Source: Streptomyces seoulensis
GTDB taxonomy: Bacteria > Actinomycetota > Actinomycetes > Streptomycetales > Streptomycetaceae
Assembly: GCF_004328625.1 (NCBI RefSeq)
Contig: NZ_CP032229.1
Location: forward strand, 3,782,001-3,846,000
Direction of reading: 5' to 3'
DNA length: 64,000 nucleotides
Shown here: one piece after another, positions 48,553 to 57,687 of the stretch
Layout of the letters: every line of letters starts with the position of its first letter
Numbering within the stretch: the stretch's first letter is position 1
Position numbers and translations under genes: made by a program
Notes under the pieces: generated by a model
The model's input: the letters and a program-made list of their open reading frames with translations, nothing else
What the model was told of the DNA's origin: nothing
Databases searched by the model: none

Positions 48553-49314
48553 TTAGAAGCGACGCGTGATCAGGGCGCGCTTCACTTCCTGGATCGCCTT
48601 CGTGACCTCGATGCCGCGCGGGCAGGCGTCCGTGCAGTTGAAGGTCGTGCGGCAGCGCCAGACGCCGTCGCGGTCGTTGAGGATCTCCAGGCGCTGCTCG
48701 CCCGCGTCGTCGCGCGAGTCGAAGATGAAGCGGTGGGCGTTCACGATCGCGGCCGGACCGAAGTACTGGCCGTCGTTCCAGAACACCGGGCACGACGAGG
48801 TGCACGCGGCGCACAGGATGCACTTCGTGGTGTCGTCGAACCGCTCACGGTCCTCGGCGGTCTGCAGCCGCTCACGGGTCGGCTCGTTGGTGTCGTTGGT
48901 GACCAGGAACGGCATGACGTCCCGGTACGCCTGGAAGAACGGCTCCATGTCGACCACGAGGTCCTTGAGCGCGGTCAGGCCCTTGATGGGCTCGACCGTG
49001 ATCGGCTTCCCCGGGTTGACGTCCTTGATCAGCGTCTTGCAGGCCAGCCGGTTCTTGCCGTTGATCCGCATCGCGTCGGACCCGCAGATGCCGTGGGCGC
49101 AGGAACGCCGGAAGGTCAGCGTGCCGTCGAGGTCCCACTTGATCTTGTTGAGCCCGTCGAGGACGCGCTCCTTGGGGTCCATCTCCAGCTGGAAGTCTTC
49201 CCAGTGGGGCTCCGCCGCGACCTCCGGGTTGAACCGGCGGATGCGGAGGGTGACCGTGATGTAGGGGGACGCCGCGGAGTCCGCCTCCACCTTGTCCAGA
49301 ACAGGGGTAGCCAT
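48553..49314 (-). CDS. sdhB: succinate dehydrogenase iron-sulfur subunit
   Basis: Iron-sulfur subunit of complex II; passes electrons from the FAD of SdhA to the membrane anchor. The 253 residues hold three clusters: [2Fe-2S] from CAHGICGSDAMRINGKNRLAC, then [4Fe-4S]/[3Fe-4S] from CILCAACTSSCPVFW and CRTTFNCTDACPRGIEV. Its ATG shares one base with the sdhA stop. Last gene of the sdhCDAB operon. Confidence 0.97.
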   Translation of the reverse strand: MATPVLDKVEADSAASPYITVTLRIRRFNPEVAAEPHWEDFQLEMDPKERVLDGLNKIKWDLDGTLTFRRSCAHGICGSDAMRINGKNRLACKTLIKDVNPGKPITVEPIKGLTALKDLVVDMEPFFQAYRDVMPFLVTNDTNEPTRERLQTAEDRERFDDTTKCILCAACTSSCPVFWNDGQYFGPAAIVNAHRFIFDSRDDAGEQRLEILNDRDGVWRCRTTFNCTDACPRGIEVTKAIQEVKRALITRRF

Positions 49315-51068
49315 CAGTACTTACGCTCCATCGGCTGGTAGCGGGTCTGGACGACCGGCTTGTAGTCGAGACGCACGGTCTCCGAGCCGTCGTCGCCCAC
49401 CTCGCGGTACGCCATCGTGTGACGCATGAAGTTGACGTCGTCGCGGTTCGGGTAGTCCTCGCGGTAGTGACCGCCGCGGGACTCCTTGCGGGCCAGCGCG
49501 GAGACCGCCATGACCTCGGCCAGCTCCAGCAGGTTGCCCAGCTCGATGGCCTCCAGCAGGTCGGTGTTGAACCGCTTGCCCTTGTCCTGGATCGACACGT
49601 TGAGGTACCGCTCGCGCAGCTCGGCGATCTTCTCGACCGCCGTCTTGATCGTCTGCTCGGTGCGGAACACCATCACGTTGGCGTCCATGGTCTCCTGCAG
49701 CTCCCGGCGGATGTCGGCCACCCGCTCGGTGCCGGTGGCGTCCCGCAGCCGCTCGATCTGCGCGACGACCATCGCCTCGGGGTTCTCCGGCAGCTCGACG
49801 AAGTCCACGGTGTGGGCGTAGTCGGCGGCGGCGATGCCCGCGCGGCGGCCGAACACGTTGATGTCCAGCAGCGAGTTGGTGCCCAGGCGGTTGGCGCCGT
49901 GCACGGAGACACAGGCGACCTCGCCGGCCGCGTACAGACCCGGCACGACGGTGGTGTTGTCCGACAGGACCTCACCCTCGACGTTGGTCGGGATGCCGCC
50001 CATCGCGTAGTGCGCGGTGGGCTGGATCGGGATCGGGTCCGTGTACGGCTCGATGCCCAGGTAGGTGCGCGCGAACTCGGTGATGTCCGGGAGCTTCGCG
50101 TCCAGCTGCTCCGGCGGCAGGTGGGTGAGGTCGAGGTAGACGTGGTCGCCCTCGGGACCACAGCCCCGGCCCTCGCGGATCTCGGTGTAGATCGAGCGCG
50201 AGACGACGTCACGGGACGCGAGGTCCTTCATGACCGGCGCGTACTTCTCCATGAAGCGCTCGCCGTCCTTGTTGCGGAGGATGCCGCCCTCACCGCGGGC
50301 GCCCTCCGTCAGCAGGATGCCCATGCGCCAGATGCCGGTCGGGTGGAACTGGAAGAACTCCATGTCCTCCAGCGGGATGCCCCGGCGGAAGCACGCGGCC
50401 TGGCCGTCACCGGTCAGGGTGTGCGCGTTGGAGGTCACCTTGAAGAACTTGCCGGTGCCGCCGGACGCGTAGATCACGGACTTCGCCTGGAAGACGTGGA
50501 TCTCGCCGGTGGCCAGCTCGTACGCCACCACGCCGGAGGACGTCTTGACGCCGTCGACCTCGGTGATGAGCTGGTCCAGCACGTAGAACTCGTTGAAGAA
50601 CTCCACGCCCTCCTTGACGCAGTTCTGGTACAGCGTCTGGAGGATCATGTGGCCGGTGCGGTCGGCCGCGTAGCAGGACCGGCGGACCGGGGCCTCGCCG
50701 TGGTTGCGGGAGTGACCGCCGAAGCGGCGCTGGTCGATCGTCCCGCCCGGCGTCCGGTTGAACGGCAGGCCCATCTTCTCCAGGTCGAGGACCGCGTCGA
50801 TGGCCTCCTTCGCCAGGATCTCGGCGGCGTCCTGGTCGACCAGGTAGTCACCGCCCTTGACCGTGTCGAAGGTGTGCCACTCCCAGTTGTCCTCCTCCAC
50901 GTTGGCGAGCGCGGCGGCCATGCCGCCCTGCGCGGCGCCCGTGTGGGAGCGGGTGGGGTAGAGCTTGGTCAGCACGGCGGTGCGGCTGCGCTTCGTGGAC
51001 TCGATGGCCGCGCGCATGCCCGCGCCACCGGCGCCGACGATGACGGTGTCGTACTTGTGGATCTTCAT
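49314..51068 (-). CDS. sdhA: succinate dehydrogenase flavoprotein subunit
   Basis: Catalytic subunit of complex II with covalent FAD, oxidising succinate to fumarate. At 584 residues the size is standard. Visible: the FAD loop VIVGAGGAGMRAAIESTKRS, the flavin-linking histidine in YPTRSHTGAAQGG, FFQFHPTGIW, and the succinate-binding arginines and histidine in PTAHYAMGGIPTN. The operon order sdhC-sdhD-sdhA-sdhB is intact on the minus strand. Confidence 0.98.
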   Translation of the reverse strand: MKIHKYDTVIVGAGGAGMRAAIESTKRSRTAVLTKLYPTRSHTGAAQGGMAAALANVEEDNWEWHTFDTVKGGDYLVDQDAAEILAKEAIDAVLDLEKMGLPFNRTPGGTIDQRRFGGHSRNHGEAPVRRSCYAADRTGHMILQTLYQNCVKEGVEFFNEFYVLDQLITEVDGVKTSSGVVAYELATGEIHVFQAKSVIYASGGTGKFFKVTSNAHTLTGDGQAACFRRGIPLEDMEFFQFHPTGIWRMGILLTEGARGEGGILRNKDGERFMEKYAPVMKDLASRDVVSRSIYTEIREGRGCGPEGDHVYLDLTHLPPEQLDAKLPDITEFARTYLGIEPYTDPIPIQPTAHYAMGGIPTNVEGEVLSDNTTVVPGLYAAGEVACVSVHGANRLGTNSLLDINVFGRRAGIAAADYAHTVDFVELPENPEAMVVAQIERLRDATGTERVADIRRELQETMDANVMVFRTEQTIKTAVEKIAELRERYLNVSIQDKGKRFNTDLLEAIELGNLLELAEVMAVSALARKESRGGHYREDYPNRDDVNFMRHTMAYREVGDDGSETVRLDYKPVVQTRYQPMERKY

Positions 51069-51087
51069 GATTCTCGCAGCCCCGTGC

Positions 51088-51561
51088 CTAGCGGATGTTC
51101 GGGTCGAAGGTGAAGATCACCAGCGTGCCCAGCAGGATGGTGAACACCGTGGCCGTGTAGAGCAGGCCCTTGAGCCACAGGCGGGTGTTCACGCGCTCCG
51201 CGTAGTCGTTGATGACCGTGCGCAGGCCGTTCGCGCCGTGCAGCATCGCCAGCCACAGCATCAGCAGGTCCCAGACCTGCCAGAACGGGGACGCCCAGCG
51301 GCCGGCCACGAAGGCGAAGCCGATCTTGGAGACGCCGCCGTCCAGCACGAGCTGGATCAGCAGGTGGCCGAGGACCAGCACGACCAGCACGATGCCGGAC
51401 AGGCGCATGAAGAGCCAGGCGGCCATCTCGAAGTTGCCCCGCGTGGACTTCGGGGTCTTCTTGGTACGGGTGCGCGAGCGCGGGGCGTCCAGCGAGAGCG
51501 CGTAGGCGTCCTCGGCGGCGTCCGCGGAGGAGCCCGTCAGATTGATCTCAGAGGTGGACAT
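51088..51561 (-). CDS. sdhD: succinate dehydrogenase membrane anchor subunit
   Basis: A 157-residue membrane subunit with three hydrophobic segments (MAAWLFMRLSGIVLVVLVLG, WDLLMLWLAMLHGANGL, LLYTATVFTILLGTLVIFTF). The heme-binding type histidines appear in VLGHLLIQL and LAMLHGANGL. A hydrophilic N-terminal extension of about 55 residues precedes the first helix. ATG 51561 lies five bases after the sdhC stop. Confidence 0.9.
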   Translation of the reverse strand: MSTSEINLTGSSADAAEDAYALSLDAPRSRTRTKKTPKSTRGNFEMAAWLFMRLSGIVLVVLVLGHLLIQLVLDGGVSKIGFAFVAGRWASPFWQVWDLLMLWLAMLHGANGLRTVINDYAERVNTRLWLKGLLYTATVFTILLGTLVIFTFDPNIR

Positions 51562-51566
51562 CGGCG

Positions 51567-51947
51567 TCAGCTCCCGAACAGGACACGAGCGGCGTGGCCG
51601 AGGACCGGGTACAGGGCGCCGGCCATCAGGATGATCCAGACGCCGAGGACGCTCCACAGCATCTGCTTCTGGTAGCGCGGGCCCTTCGACCAGAAGTCGA
51701 CGGCGATGACGCGCAGACCGTTGAGCGCGTGGAAGAGGATGGCGGCGACGAGGCCGTACTCCAGCAGCGCGACGATCGGGGTCTTGTACGTGGCTACGAC
51801 CTTGTCGTAGTCCTCGGGGGAGACACGCACGAGAGCGGTGTCCAGCACGTGAACGAACAGGAAGAAGAAGATGAGGACGCCGGTGACTCGATGAGCCACC
51901 CAGGACCACATGCCTTCCCGGCCGCGGTACAACGTTCCAGCCGGCAC
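51567..51947 (-). CDS. sdhC: succinate dehydrogenase cytochrome b subunit
   Basis: A 126-residue membrane subunit of complex II with three hydrophobic segments (WVAHRVTGVLIFFFLFVHVL, LEYGLVAAILFHALNGLRVI, MLWSVLGVWIILMAGALYPVL). The conserved SWxxHRxTG-like start (WSWVAHRVTGVLIF) and FHALNGLR carry likely heme and quinone contacts. First gene of the sdhCDAB operon; the promoter must lie in the 209 bases up to uraD. Confidence 0.9.
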   Translation of the reverse strand: MPAGTLYRGREGMWSWVAHRVTGVLIFFFLFVHVLDTALVRVSPEDYDKVVATYKTPIVALLEYGLVAAILFHALNGLRVIAVDFWSKGPRYQKQMLWSVLGVWIILMAGALYPVLGHAARVLFGS

Positions 51948-52156
51948 GGAAGAACCCTCCGGATGCGGGGACTAGGGCCGCGCCGGCTTCGCTGTCGGTC
52001 GGGCCCGGCCGGGTACGGTCCACCGGCCCTCAGCATCGTATCCATGAGGTGCGGCGATACTGACGGGGGGCCTGTTTCGGGTGATCCGGACGCTTGTGGC
52101 CTCCCGGCTCGTGCGCATGCGCTCCGTTTGGTCCGCGATCCGCCCGGCTTGGCCCG

Positions 52157-52687
52157 CTATACCCCGGGCCGGGGCGCGTAGTGGCAGGTCGTACGGGTGG
52201 CGGTGGCGCCCAGGTGGGTGGTGAGCCGGTGCCGGGCCAGGCCGCGCAGCTCCTCGGCGGCGATCACCCGTTCGTCCTCGGGATCGTTCGCCAATCGTGA
52301 CCGGATGCCCTCCAGGACCCGGTCCAGCGACTCCTGGGGAGAGGCCCCGCCCGGCGCGATCACGAAGACATGGCCGAAGCGGGCCTCGTAGGCGGCGTGC
52401 GCCGCGCTCAGGGCCGTGTGGGCGGCCGAGTAGGTGTCCTCGGGCAGCTCGGGCAGGGACTCGCCCGCCAGGGCGTCGGCGAGGTCGACGACCCGCAGGT
52501 CGTAGGCCGCCTCGTCCGCCGCGGCCAGCAGGGCGGCCAGGTCGGGGTAGGGGCGGTGCTCGGCGAGCCGGTGCGCCCAGCGGGCGTTGCGCAGACAGCG
52601 CAGGAGCAGCGCGCGGGCCTCCTCGGCCGGCGCCAGGTTGAAGGCGTCGAGCGGGGTCGGGAGATACGGCGAACGTTGCGCAGGCAG
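52157..52687 (-). CDS. uraD: OHCU decarboxylase, apparently starting at CTG
   Basis: A 2-oxo-4-hydroxy-4-carboxy-5-ureidoimidazoline decarboxylase-like protein of about 176 residues, acting in the breakdown of uric acid to allantoin. The frame reads (L)PAQRSPYLPTPLDAFNLAPA, then CLRNARWAHRLAEHRPYPDL with the family's His/Arg-Pro active region, FGHVFVIAPG, and EELRGLARHRLTTHL. There is no ATG, GTG or TTG between the upstream in-frame stop (52697-52699) and the conserved region. A CTG at 52687 has GAGGA six bases upstream and is the likely start. The 51972-52700 frame on this strand is an out-of-frame shadow. Confidence 0.78.
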   Translation of the reverse strand: MPAQRSPYLPTPLDAFNLAPAEEARALLLRCLRNARWAHRLAEHRPYPDLAALLAAADEAAYDLRVVDLADALAGESLPELPEDTYSAAHTALSAAHAAYEARFGHVFVIAPGGASPQESLDRVLEGIRSRLANDPEDERVIAAEELRGLARHRLTTHLGATATRTTCHYAPRPGV

Positions 52688-52874
52688 CTTGGGTCCTCAT
52701 GGGAGGGGGCGACAGGAGGTGCCAGGGAACGGCAGGGGACCTGTGAAGGATGTGCCGACACGTTATCGAGAGTGGTCACTGTGTGTCCGGCTGATGCCCG
52801 AATTTCACTCGGACGGGAGAGTTTCGGAACGTCTCGGTGACGGGTGAACCGCGAATCGGTCGTACGTTGGGAAG

Positions 52875-54506
52875 GTGAGCCAGCACAGACATCGTGCTTC
52901 GGCACGACAGCTCAAGCGGAAGCGGGCCGTCATGGCCGCCGCGGTCGTCGGAACCGTGGTGACCGGGGTGGGCGTCGGAGTGTGGGCGTCATCCGGAGGG
53001 GGTGGTTCCGGTGGAGGCTCGGACGCGGGCGCGGTCGGCTCCTCCCGGCAGGCCGACCCGCCGACCCCCTCGCCCAGCCGCTCCTACCCCATGTCGAAGG
53101 CGCCGCAGACCATCCCGGCGGTACGCGAGCACACCGCGGCCCGCGGACCGGGCTGGAAGCCGCAGAGCGGCGGCCGGGTGGTGGTCACCGACCCGGGACT
53201 GGCCGACGAGGGCAAGCTCATAGCCGGTGAGCTGGGCCTCGCCTACGGCGGTGAGAAGAGCGACTCCAAGGCCGGCGACGTCCGCCTCGGCCTCGGCGGG
53301 AGCGGCAACCCGGAGTCGTACACCATGACCGTGCGCGACGGCCGGGTGGAGATCAAGGGGCCCGCCGACGCGGGCGTCTTCTACGGGACCCGGACCCTCA
53401 AGCAGGAGGTCCACGGCGGTGGCACCGCCCCCGAGGGCGTCGTCAAGGACGAGCCCGCCAAGCCCTCGCGCGGCTTCATGCTCGACATCGCGCGCAAGCC
53501 GTTCTCGGAGACCTGGATCGAGGACCGGATACGCGAGCTGGGCGATCTGAAGTACAACGAGCTGGGACTGCACTTCTCGGACGACCAGGCGTTCCGCATC
53601 CAGTCCACCAGCCACCCCGAGATCGTCTCCAAGGACCACCTCACCAAGGCGCAGGTCAAGAAGATCGTCGACCTGGCCGCCGCCCGGCACATCCAGATCG
53701 TGCCCGAGATCGACTCGCCGGGGCACCTGGGCGCCGTCATCGCCGCCCACCCCGACCTCCAGCTCCGCAACGTCGACGGCAAGGCGACGCGCGGCGCCAT
53801 CGACATCTCCAAGCCCGAGTCCGCGAAGATCGTCGACGATCTGCTCGACGAGTACGCCGGCCTGTTCCCGGGCAGCAAGTGGAACCTCGGCGGCGACGAG
53901 TACCAGGCACTGGTCGTGCCCGACCCCGAGGCGTCCTACCCGCAGCTCGCCGCCGCCGCCCGCGACGCCTACGGCGCGAACGGCAACGTCGCCGACCTGA
54001 CCACCGGCTGGCTCAACGGCCGCGCGGACACCGTCCGGGCCCACGACCGCACCATGCGGGCGTGGAACGACGGCTTCCTGCGCGACTCCTCGATCCAGCC
54101 CGCCAAGGACATCCAGGTCGCCTACTGGACCGGCAAGGAGATCGGCGCCCGGCCCCCGGTGGACTACCTGAGCGCGGGCCGCGAGGTCTACAACTACAAC
54201 GACGAGTACCTGTACTACGTCCTCGGCGAGCCGAACGACTTCACCTATCCCACCGGCCGGCGGATCTACCAGGAGTGGACCCCGCGCGTGATCCGGGGCA
54301 CGAGCGCGGTCCCGGCGCAGTACGACGGCCAGATCCTCGGCGGGTCCTTCGCCGTGTGGTGCGACTTCGCCAACGCGCAGACCGAGAGCCAGGTCGCCTC
54401 CGGCATCCGGATGCCGCTGCGGGCCACCGTGCAGAAGCTCTGGGACCCGGGGCAGCCGGCGCTGTCCTGGCCGCAGTTCAAGGAGCTGGCGAACAAGCTG
54501 GGCTGA
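52875..54506 (+). CDS. beta-N-acetylhexosaminidase (GH20)
   Basis: A 543-residue secreted or membrane-anchored glycosidase that releases N-acetylglucosamine from chitin oligomers. After a basic N-terminus and one hydrophobic helix (AVMAAAVVGTVVTGVGVGVW) a Gly-rich linker precedes the small N-terminal GH20 domain and the barrel from about residue 195 (ARKPFSETWIEDRIRELGDL). The catalytic Asp-Glu pair is Asp341-Glu342 in WNLGGDEYQ. GTG at 52875. A GAGTGGTCACTG stretch about 100 bases upstream resembles half of a DasR site, which would suit chitin control, but only one half matches. Confidence 0.92.
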   Translation: MSQHRHRASARQLKRKRAVMAAAVVGTVVTGVGVGVWASSGGGGSGGGSDAGAVGSSRQADPPTPSPSRSYPMSKAPQTIPAVREHTAARGPGWKPQSGGRVVVTDPGLADEGKLIAGELGLAYGGEKSDSKAGDVRLGLGGSGNPESYTMTVRDGRVEIKGPADAGVFYGTRTLKQEVHGGGTAPEGVVKDEPAKPSRGFMLDIARKPFSETWIEDRIRELGDLKYNELGLHFSDDQAFRIQSTSHPEIVSKDHLTKAQVKKIVDLAAARHIQIVPEIDSPGHLGAVIAAHPDLQLRNVDGKATRGAIDISKPESAKIVDDLLDEYAGLFPGSKWNLGGDEYQALVVPDPEASYPQLAAAARDAYGANGNVADLTTGWLNGRADTVRAHDRTMRAWNDGFLRDSSIQPAKDIQVAYWTGKEIGARPPVDYLSAGREVYNYNDEYLYYVLGEPNDFTYPTGRRIYQEWTPRVIRGTSAVPAQYDGQILGGSFAVWCDFANAQTESQVASGIRMPLRATVQKLWDPGQPALSWPQFKELANKLG

Positions 54507-54613
54507 GTGGACGGACATGGGCCGAGCACGTAAATTTCCGTGTTCGCTCGTGTGTACGCGGCTCTGGGGAGGGCCGCGTACGCCGTCTCAGCCGTACCGG
54601 GGGGAACACCTTC

Positions 54614-55273
54614 ATGATCTGCGCCAGCTGCCACAGCACCGAGGCCGTCACCGGGGAGACGCGGTGCGCCCGCTGCGCGCCGGCCGTGCCCTTCGTGCCG
54701 CCGGGTCCGCCGCTGCGCTCGCCCGTCGGGCTGGGGCAGGCCACCGTGGTGATGCTGGGGCTGGTCGGCGCCGGTGACGCGATGGCGATCTGGGCCGATC
54801 TGGCGAGCCCGTCCCACCGGGTCGGAACGGTCCTCAACATCGCGCAGGGGGTCCTGCTGCTCGCCACGGCTGTCGTGTACCTGTGCTGGCTGTGGCGGGT
54901 GCGGGTCAACGCCGAAGTCTTCGACGCGAGTTCGCAGAGCAAGGCGCGGTGGCTGACGATCGGGGGCTGGTTCATCCCGTTTGTGAACTTCTGGTTCCCG
55001 CGCCGGATCGTCCTGGACGCGTGGGACGCCAGCGCGCCGCAGGGGCGGCCGAGCGGTCACGGCCCGGTCGACCTGTGGTGGACGGCGTGGGTGGCCGGGC
55101 TGGTCGCCGACAGGCTGCTGCGGGTGGAGTCCGGGGCGGAGACGCGGGCCGTGGTCGACGGCATCGGTCTCGTCGGGGCCGTGCTGGCCGCCCTGGTGGT
55201 CCTCCGGCTGACCCGGATGCAGAGCGAGAAGGCGGCCCAGGGGCCCTCGCTGCCCACCACCGCGCTTGGCTGA
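54614..55273 (+). CDS. DUF4328 membrane protein with zinc-ribbon-like start
   Basis: A 219-residue protein. Two CxxC pairs at the N-terminus (MICASCHSTEAVTGETRCARC) look like a zinc ribbon. Four hydrophobic segments follow, with the DUF4328-type stretch RARWLTIGGWFIPFVNFWFP-like (here SKARWLTIGGWFIPFVNFWF) and DLWWTAWVAGLVADR. Function unknown. ATG 54614 follows GGGGAACACC. Stands alone on the plus strand after the hexosaminidase. Confidence 0.85.
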   Translation: MICASCHSTEAVTGETRCARCAPAVPFVPPGPPLRSPVGLGQATVVMLGLVGAGDAMAIWADLASPSHRVGTVLNIAQGVLLLATAVVYLCWLWRVRVNAEVFDASSQSKARWLTIGGWFIPFVNFWFPRRIVLDAWDASAPQGRPSGHGPVDLWWTAWVAGLVADRLLRVESGAETRAVVDGIGLVGAVLAALVVLRLTRMQSEKAAQGPSLPTTALG

Positions 55274-55364
55274 AATCCGGTGACTGTGACACTCCGGGCC
55301 CGTCGCACGCAGTAAGGGGAAATGCGGGCTCCGTACAGGCGGTGCCCAGGCGAGGGAGGCATCC

Positions 55365-55877
55365 ATGAGCCTGGAGGAACTGATCGCGCAGGCCGACGCG
55401 CGGGGGCTGGCCGCGAGCGGGCTGGCTTGTTCGGATCGGTGCGTGTCCCTGCTCGTCGAGGACGACGAGTTGCTGCGGCCGTTGTGGGCGCATCTCGTGG
55501 ACGGCTCGGACTGGTCCGAGAGCCTGGAGAAGGTGCGGGCGGCGGTGGGGGCGGTGGAGCCGGGCTCCGAGGCGGCCGGGGTGGCGCGGGAGATGCTGCT
55601 GTCGGCTCCGGCCGAGCGCGAGGGGGAGGCGCTGCGCGAGTGGGCCGAGGCGTGCTCGTCGGCCTCGCTGCGGGTGCACCGGCTGCTGGACCCCGCTCCT
55701 GGCTCCGCCGAGGACGCGCTGCCGCTGGTCGCGGCCGAGCTGGGGCGGCAGACGGTCGTCCTCCAACTCCTCGCCGAGCACGGCCCGCAGGGGCTGCGGC
55801 GGGCGCTGGACGTGTCGGGGGAGGGGCGCCGGGTGCTGCGCGCGGTGGTGTCGCGGAGGGCGCGTGCGCGGGCTTAA
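55365..55877 (+). CDS. hypothetical helical protein
   Basis: A 170-residue soluble protein, almost wholly helical and rich in Ala, Glu and Leu (MSLEELIAQADARGLAASGL; EALREWAEACSSASLRVHRL; LVAAELGRQTVVLQLLAEHG). I do not recognise the family. It has a GGGAGGCATCC ribosome site. The following gene is also unknown and may be cotranscribed. Confidence 0.7.
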   Translation: MSLEELIAQADARGLAASGLACSDRCVSLLVEDDELLRPLWAHLVDGSDWSESLEKVRAAVGAVEPGSEAAGVAREMLLSAPAEREGEALREWAEACSSASLRVHRLLDPAPGSAEDALPLVAAELGRQTVVLQLLAEHGPQGLRRALDVSGEGRRVLRAVVSRRARARA

Positions 55878-55998
55878 ACCTCGACCCGGGGTGGGTTCTG
55901 TGTCCGTCCTGTCGGCGGGTTGGGGTGGTCCTGCGGTGGTTGGCGGAAGGGCGCCGAAATCCTGCAACGCGCGGCCGGTCAGGACCGCTGACCCCTAT

Positions 55999-56400
55999 GT
56001 GACTACCCAGTACGCAACAACGCAGACGGACTACCGCCCCGCCGCCGCGGCACGCCCCGCGCGGTGGGCCGCGGACACGGTCGCCACCATGCGCGAGGGC
56101 GCCCGCCTCCGCCTCGACTACTCGGTCCAGAGCCTCTGGCGCCTGGACCGCGTCATCGAGGAACTCCGCCACGACCACCCCCCGTACGAGGCCGTCGCCC
56201 ACGTCCTGCGCGGCTTCGGCGCGTACGCCGGCGAGGTCATCGCCCGCGAGACGGGCGCGGAATGGCACGCCACCGCCAGCACCCACTGGCTCCGCACCCC
56301 CGACGGCCGCCTCTGGGACCCGGTCTCGAAGGCCCGCCAGGCTTTCACCGGGGAGGGCTCCCTGCGGGGGCTGTACCGGGAGGCGACGGGGGAGCGCTGA
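55999..56400 (+). CDS. hypothetical protein
   Basis: A 133-residue protein of unknown family. It has a Thr/Tyr-rich start (MTTQYATTQTDYRPA) and an amphipathic helix (WRLDRVIEELRHDHPPYEAV) followed by ETGAEWHATASTHWLRTPDG and DPVSKARQAFTGEG. The GTG at 55999 was chosen, as the codons before it do not look coding; an AGGA lies 14 bases upstream, rather far. The Rrf2 gene begins 47 bases on. Confidence 0.62.
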   Translation: MTTQYATTQTDYRPAAAARPARWAADTVATMREGARLRLDYSVQSLWRLDRVIEELRHDHPPYEAVAHVLRGFGAYAGEVIARETGAEWHATASTHWLRTPDGRLWDPVSKARQAFTGEGSLRGLYREATGER

Positions 56401-56405
56401 GCAGG

Positions 56406-56424
56406 TGTAACGTGGTCGGTTACG
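56406..56424. promoter_or_regulatory. Rrf2-type operator upstream of the Rrf2 gene
   Basis: TGTAACGTGGTCGGTTACG is an interrupted palindrome 23 bases before the Rrf2 ATG. It matches the TGTAAYGT...GTTAC pattern of the site upstream of the nearby SDR gene (57688-57706) in length and in both outer arms. Such a site suits self-control by the Rrf2 protein. Confidence 0.65.
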
Positions 56425-56447
56425 ACGGAGAAGGGCCGGCCGGGCTG

Positions 56448-56891
56448 ATGAGTGCCAACAGCAGGATGAGTATCGCCGTGCACGTGCTGGTGTGGATGGC
56501 GCTGGACCGGCTCGACGAGGAGACGGTCGCGACGTCTCAGCGCATCGCCGAGAGCGTCAACACCAACCCCGTCGTGATCCGCCGCTGTCTGATGGAACTC
56601 CGCGAGGCCGGCATCGTCGACGGCAAGCGGGGCGCCAAGGCCGGCTGGACCCTGGCCCGCGAACCCGAGGCGATCACGTTGCGGGACGTGTACGGCGCGG
56701 TCGAGGGCAACGGGCTGTTCGCCCTGCACCGCACTCCGCCCAACGAAGCCTGCCCCGTCGGCTTCGGCATCCGGCCGGCGCTCGACTCCGTGTACGCCCG
56801 CCTGGACGACGCGGTACGGGACGAACTCGCCGCGATCTCGGTCGCGGACGTCCTCCGCGACGTCCAGGCGGAGCGGCGCCCCGCCGGCTGA
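56448..56891 (+). CDS. Rrf2 family transcriptional regulator
   Basis: A 147-residue winged-helix regulator of the Rrf2 family (SANSRMSIAVHVLVWMALDR at the start; SVNTNPVVIRRCLMELREAG as the recognition region). It lacks the three-cysteine cluster loop of IscR and NsrR; only single cysteines are seen (RRCLM, NEACPVG), so it is probably not a [2Fe-2S] protein and may use a thiol switch. It converges on an SDR gene whose promoter carries the same 19-base site. Confidence 0.9.
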   Translation: MSANSRMSIAVHVLVWMALDRLDEETVATSQRIAESVNTNPVVIRRCLMELREAGIVDGKRGAKAGWTLAREPEAITLRDVYGAVEGNGLFALHRTPPNEACPVGFGIRPALDSVYARLDDAVRDELAAISVADVLRDVQAERRPAG

Positions 56892-56897
56892 CCCCCG

Positions 56898-57641
56898 TCA
56901 GACCTGCCGCTGACCCCCGTCGACGAACAGCTCGACACCGGTGACGAACGTGCTCTGGTCGCTCGCGAGGAACAGCGCCACGTCCGCGACCTCCTCCGGC
57001 CGCCCCATGCGGCCCAGCGGAACCTGGCTCACGAAGCCCTCCCGCATCTTCGCGGCCGTCTCCGCGTCGGGCGCGAGGCCCGCGATCCCCGGGGTGTCGG
57101 TGGGCCCCGGAGCCAGCGTGTTGACACGGATCGCCCGGCCGCTCAGTTCGTTCGCCCAGGTACGGGAGAAGGAGCGGATGGCGGCCTTGGTGGCGGCGTA
57201 GACCCCGAACGCCTCCTCCCCGCGCGCCGTGCTCCCGGTGACGATCACCGAGGCGCCGTCGTTCAGCAGCGGAAGCGCCTTCTGGACGGTGAACACCGTG
57301 CCCTTGACGTTGATCCCGAAGGTCGAGTCGAAGTGCTCCTCCGTCAGGTCCTCCAGGGTGGCGAACTCCCCGCCGCCGGCGTTGGCGAACAGCACGTCGA
57401 TGCGACGGCCGCTCTCCGCCACCGCCTCGTACAGGCGGTCGATGTCCGCCAGGTCCGAGACGTCGCCCCGGACCCCCGTGACGTTCTTGCCGATCTCGGC
57501 CACCGCGGCGTCGAGCGCCTCCTGGCGGCGGCCGGTGATGAAGACGTGCGCGCCCTCGTCGGCGAACCGCTTGGCGGTGGCCAGGCCGATCCCACTGTTG
57601 CCGCCGGTGACGACGGCTGTCTTTCCTTCGAGCTTTCCCAC
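56898..57641 (-). CDS. SDR family oxidoreductase
   Basis: A 247-residue short-chain dehydrogenase of standard length. The cofactor loop TGGNSGIGLATAKRFADEG (about 12-30) and the catalytic Ser with YAATK (SVIVTGSTARGEEAFGVYAA, then TKAAIRSF) are present, with the FVTGVELFVDGG terminus of classical SDRs. The GTG at 57641, behind ATGGAGGCTCCG, gives MGKLEGKTAVVTGG; a longer start at 57653 or 57695 is less likely. The upstream region carries the site shared with the Rrf2 gene, so it is probably the Rrf2 target. Confidence 0.92.
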   Translation of the reverse strand: MGKLEGKTAVVTGGNSGIGLATAKRFADEGAHVFITGRRQEALDAAVAEIGKNVTGVRGDVSDLADIDRLYEAVAESGRRIDVLFANAGGGEFATLEDLTEEHFDSTFGINVKGTVFTVQKALPLLNDGASVIVTGSTARGEEAFGVYAATKAAIRSFSRTWANELSGRAIRVNTLAPGPTDTPGIAGLAPDAETAAKMREGFVSQVPLGRMGRPEEVADVALFLASDQSTFVTGVELFVDGGQRQV

Positions 57642-57687
57642 CGGAGCCTCCATTCGCCGCGGGCCGGCAGCGACACCGGCGCCTTGA

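Noticed and set aside
52760..52790. A DasR site before the hexosaminidase
   Set aside because: Only AGTGGTC matches one half of the consensus; the second half does not.
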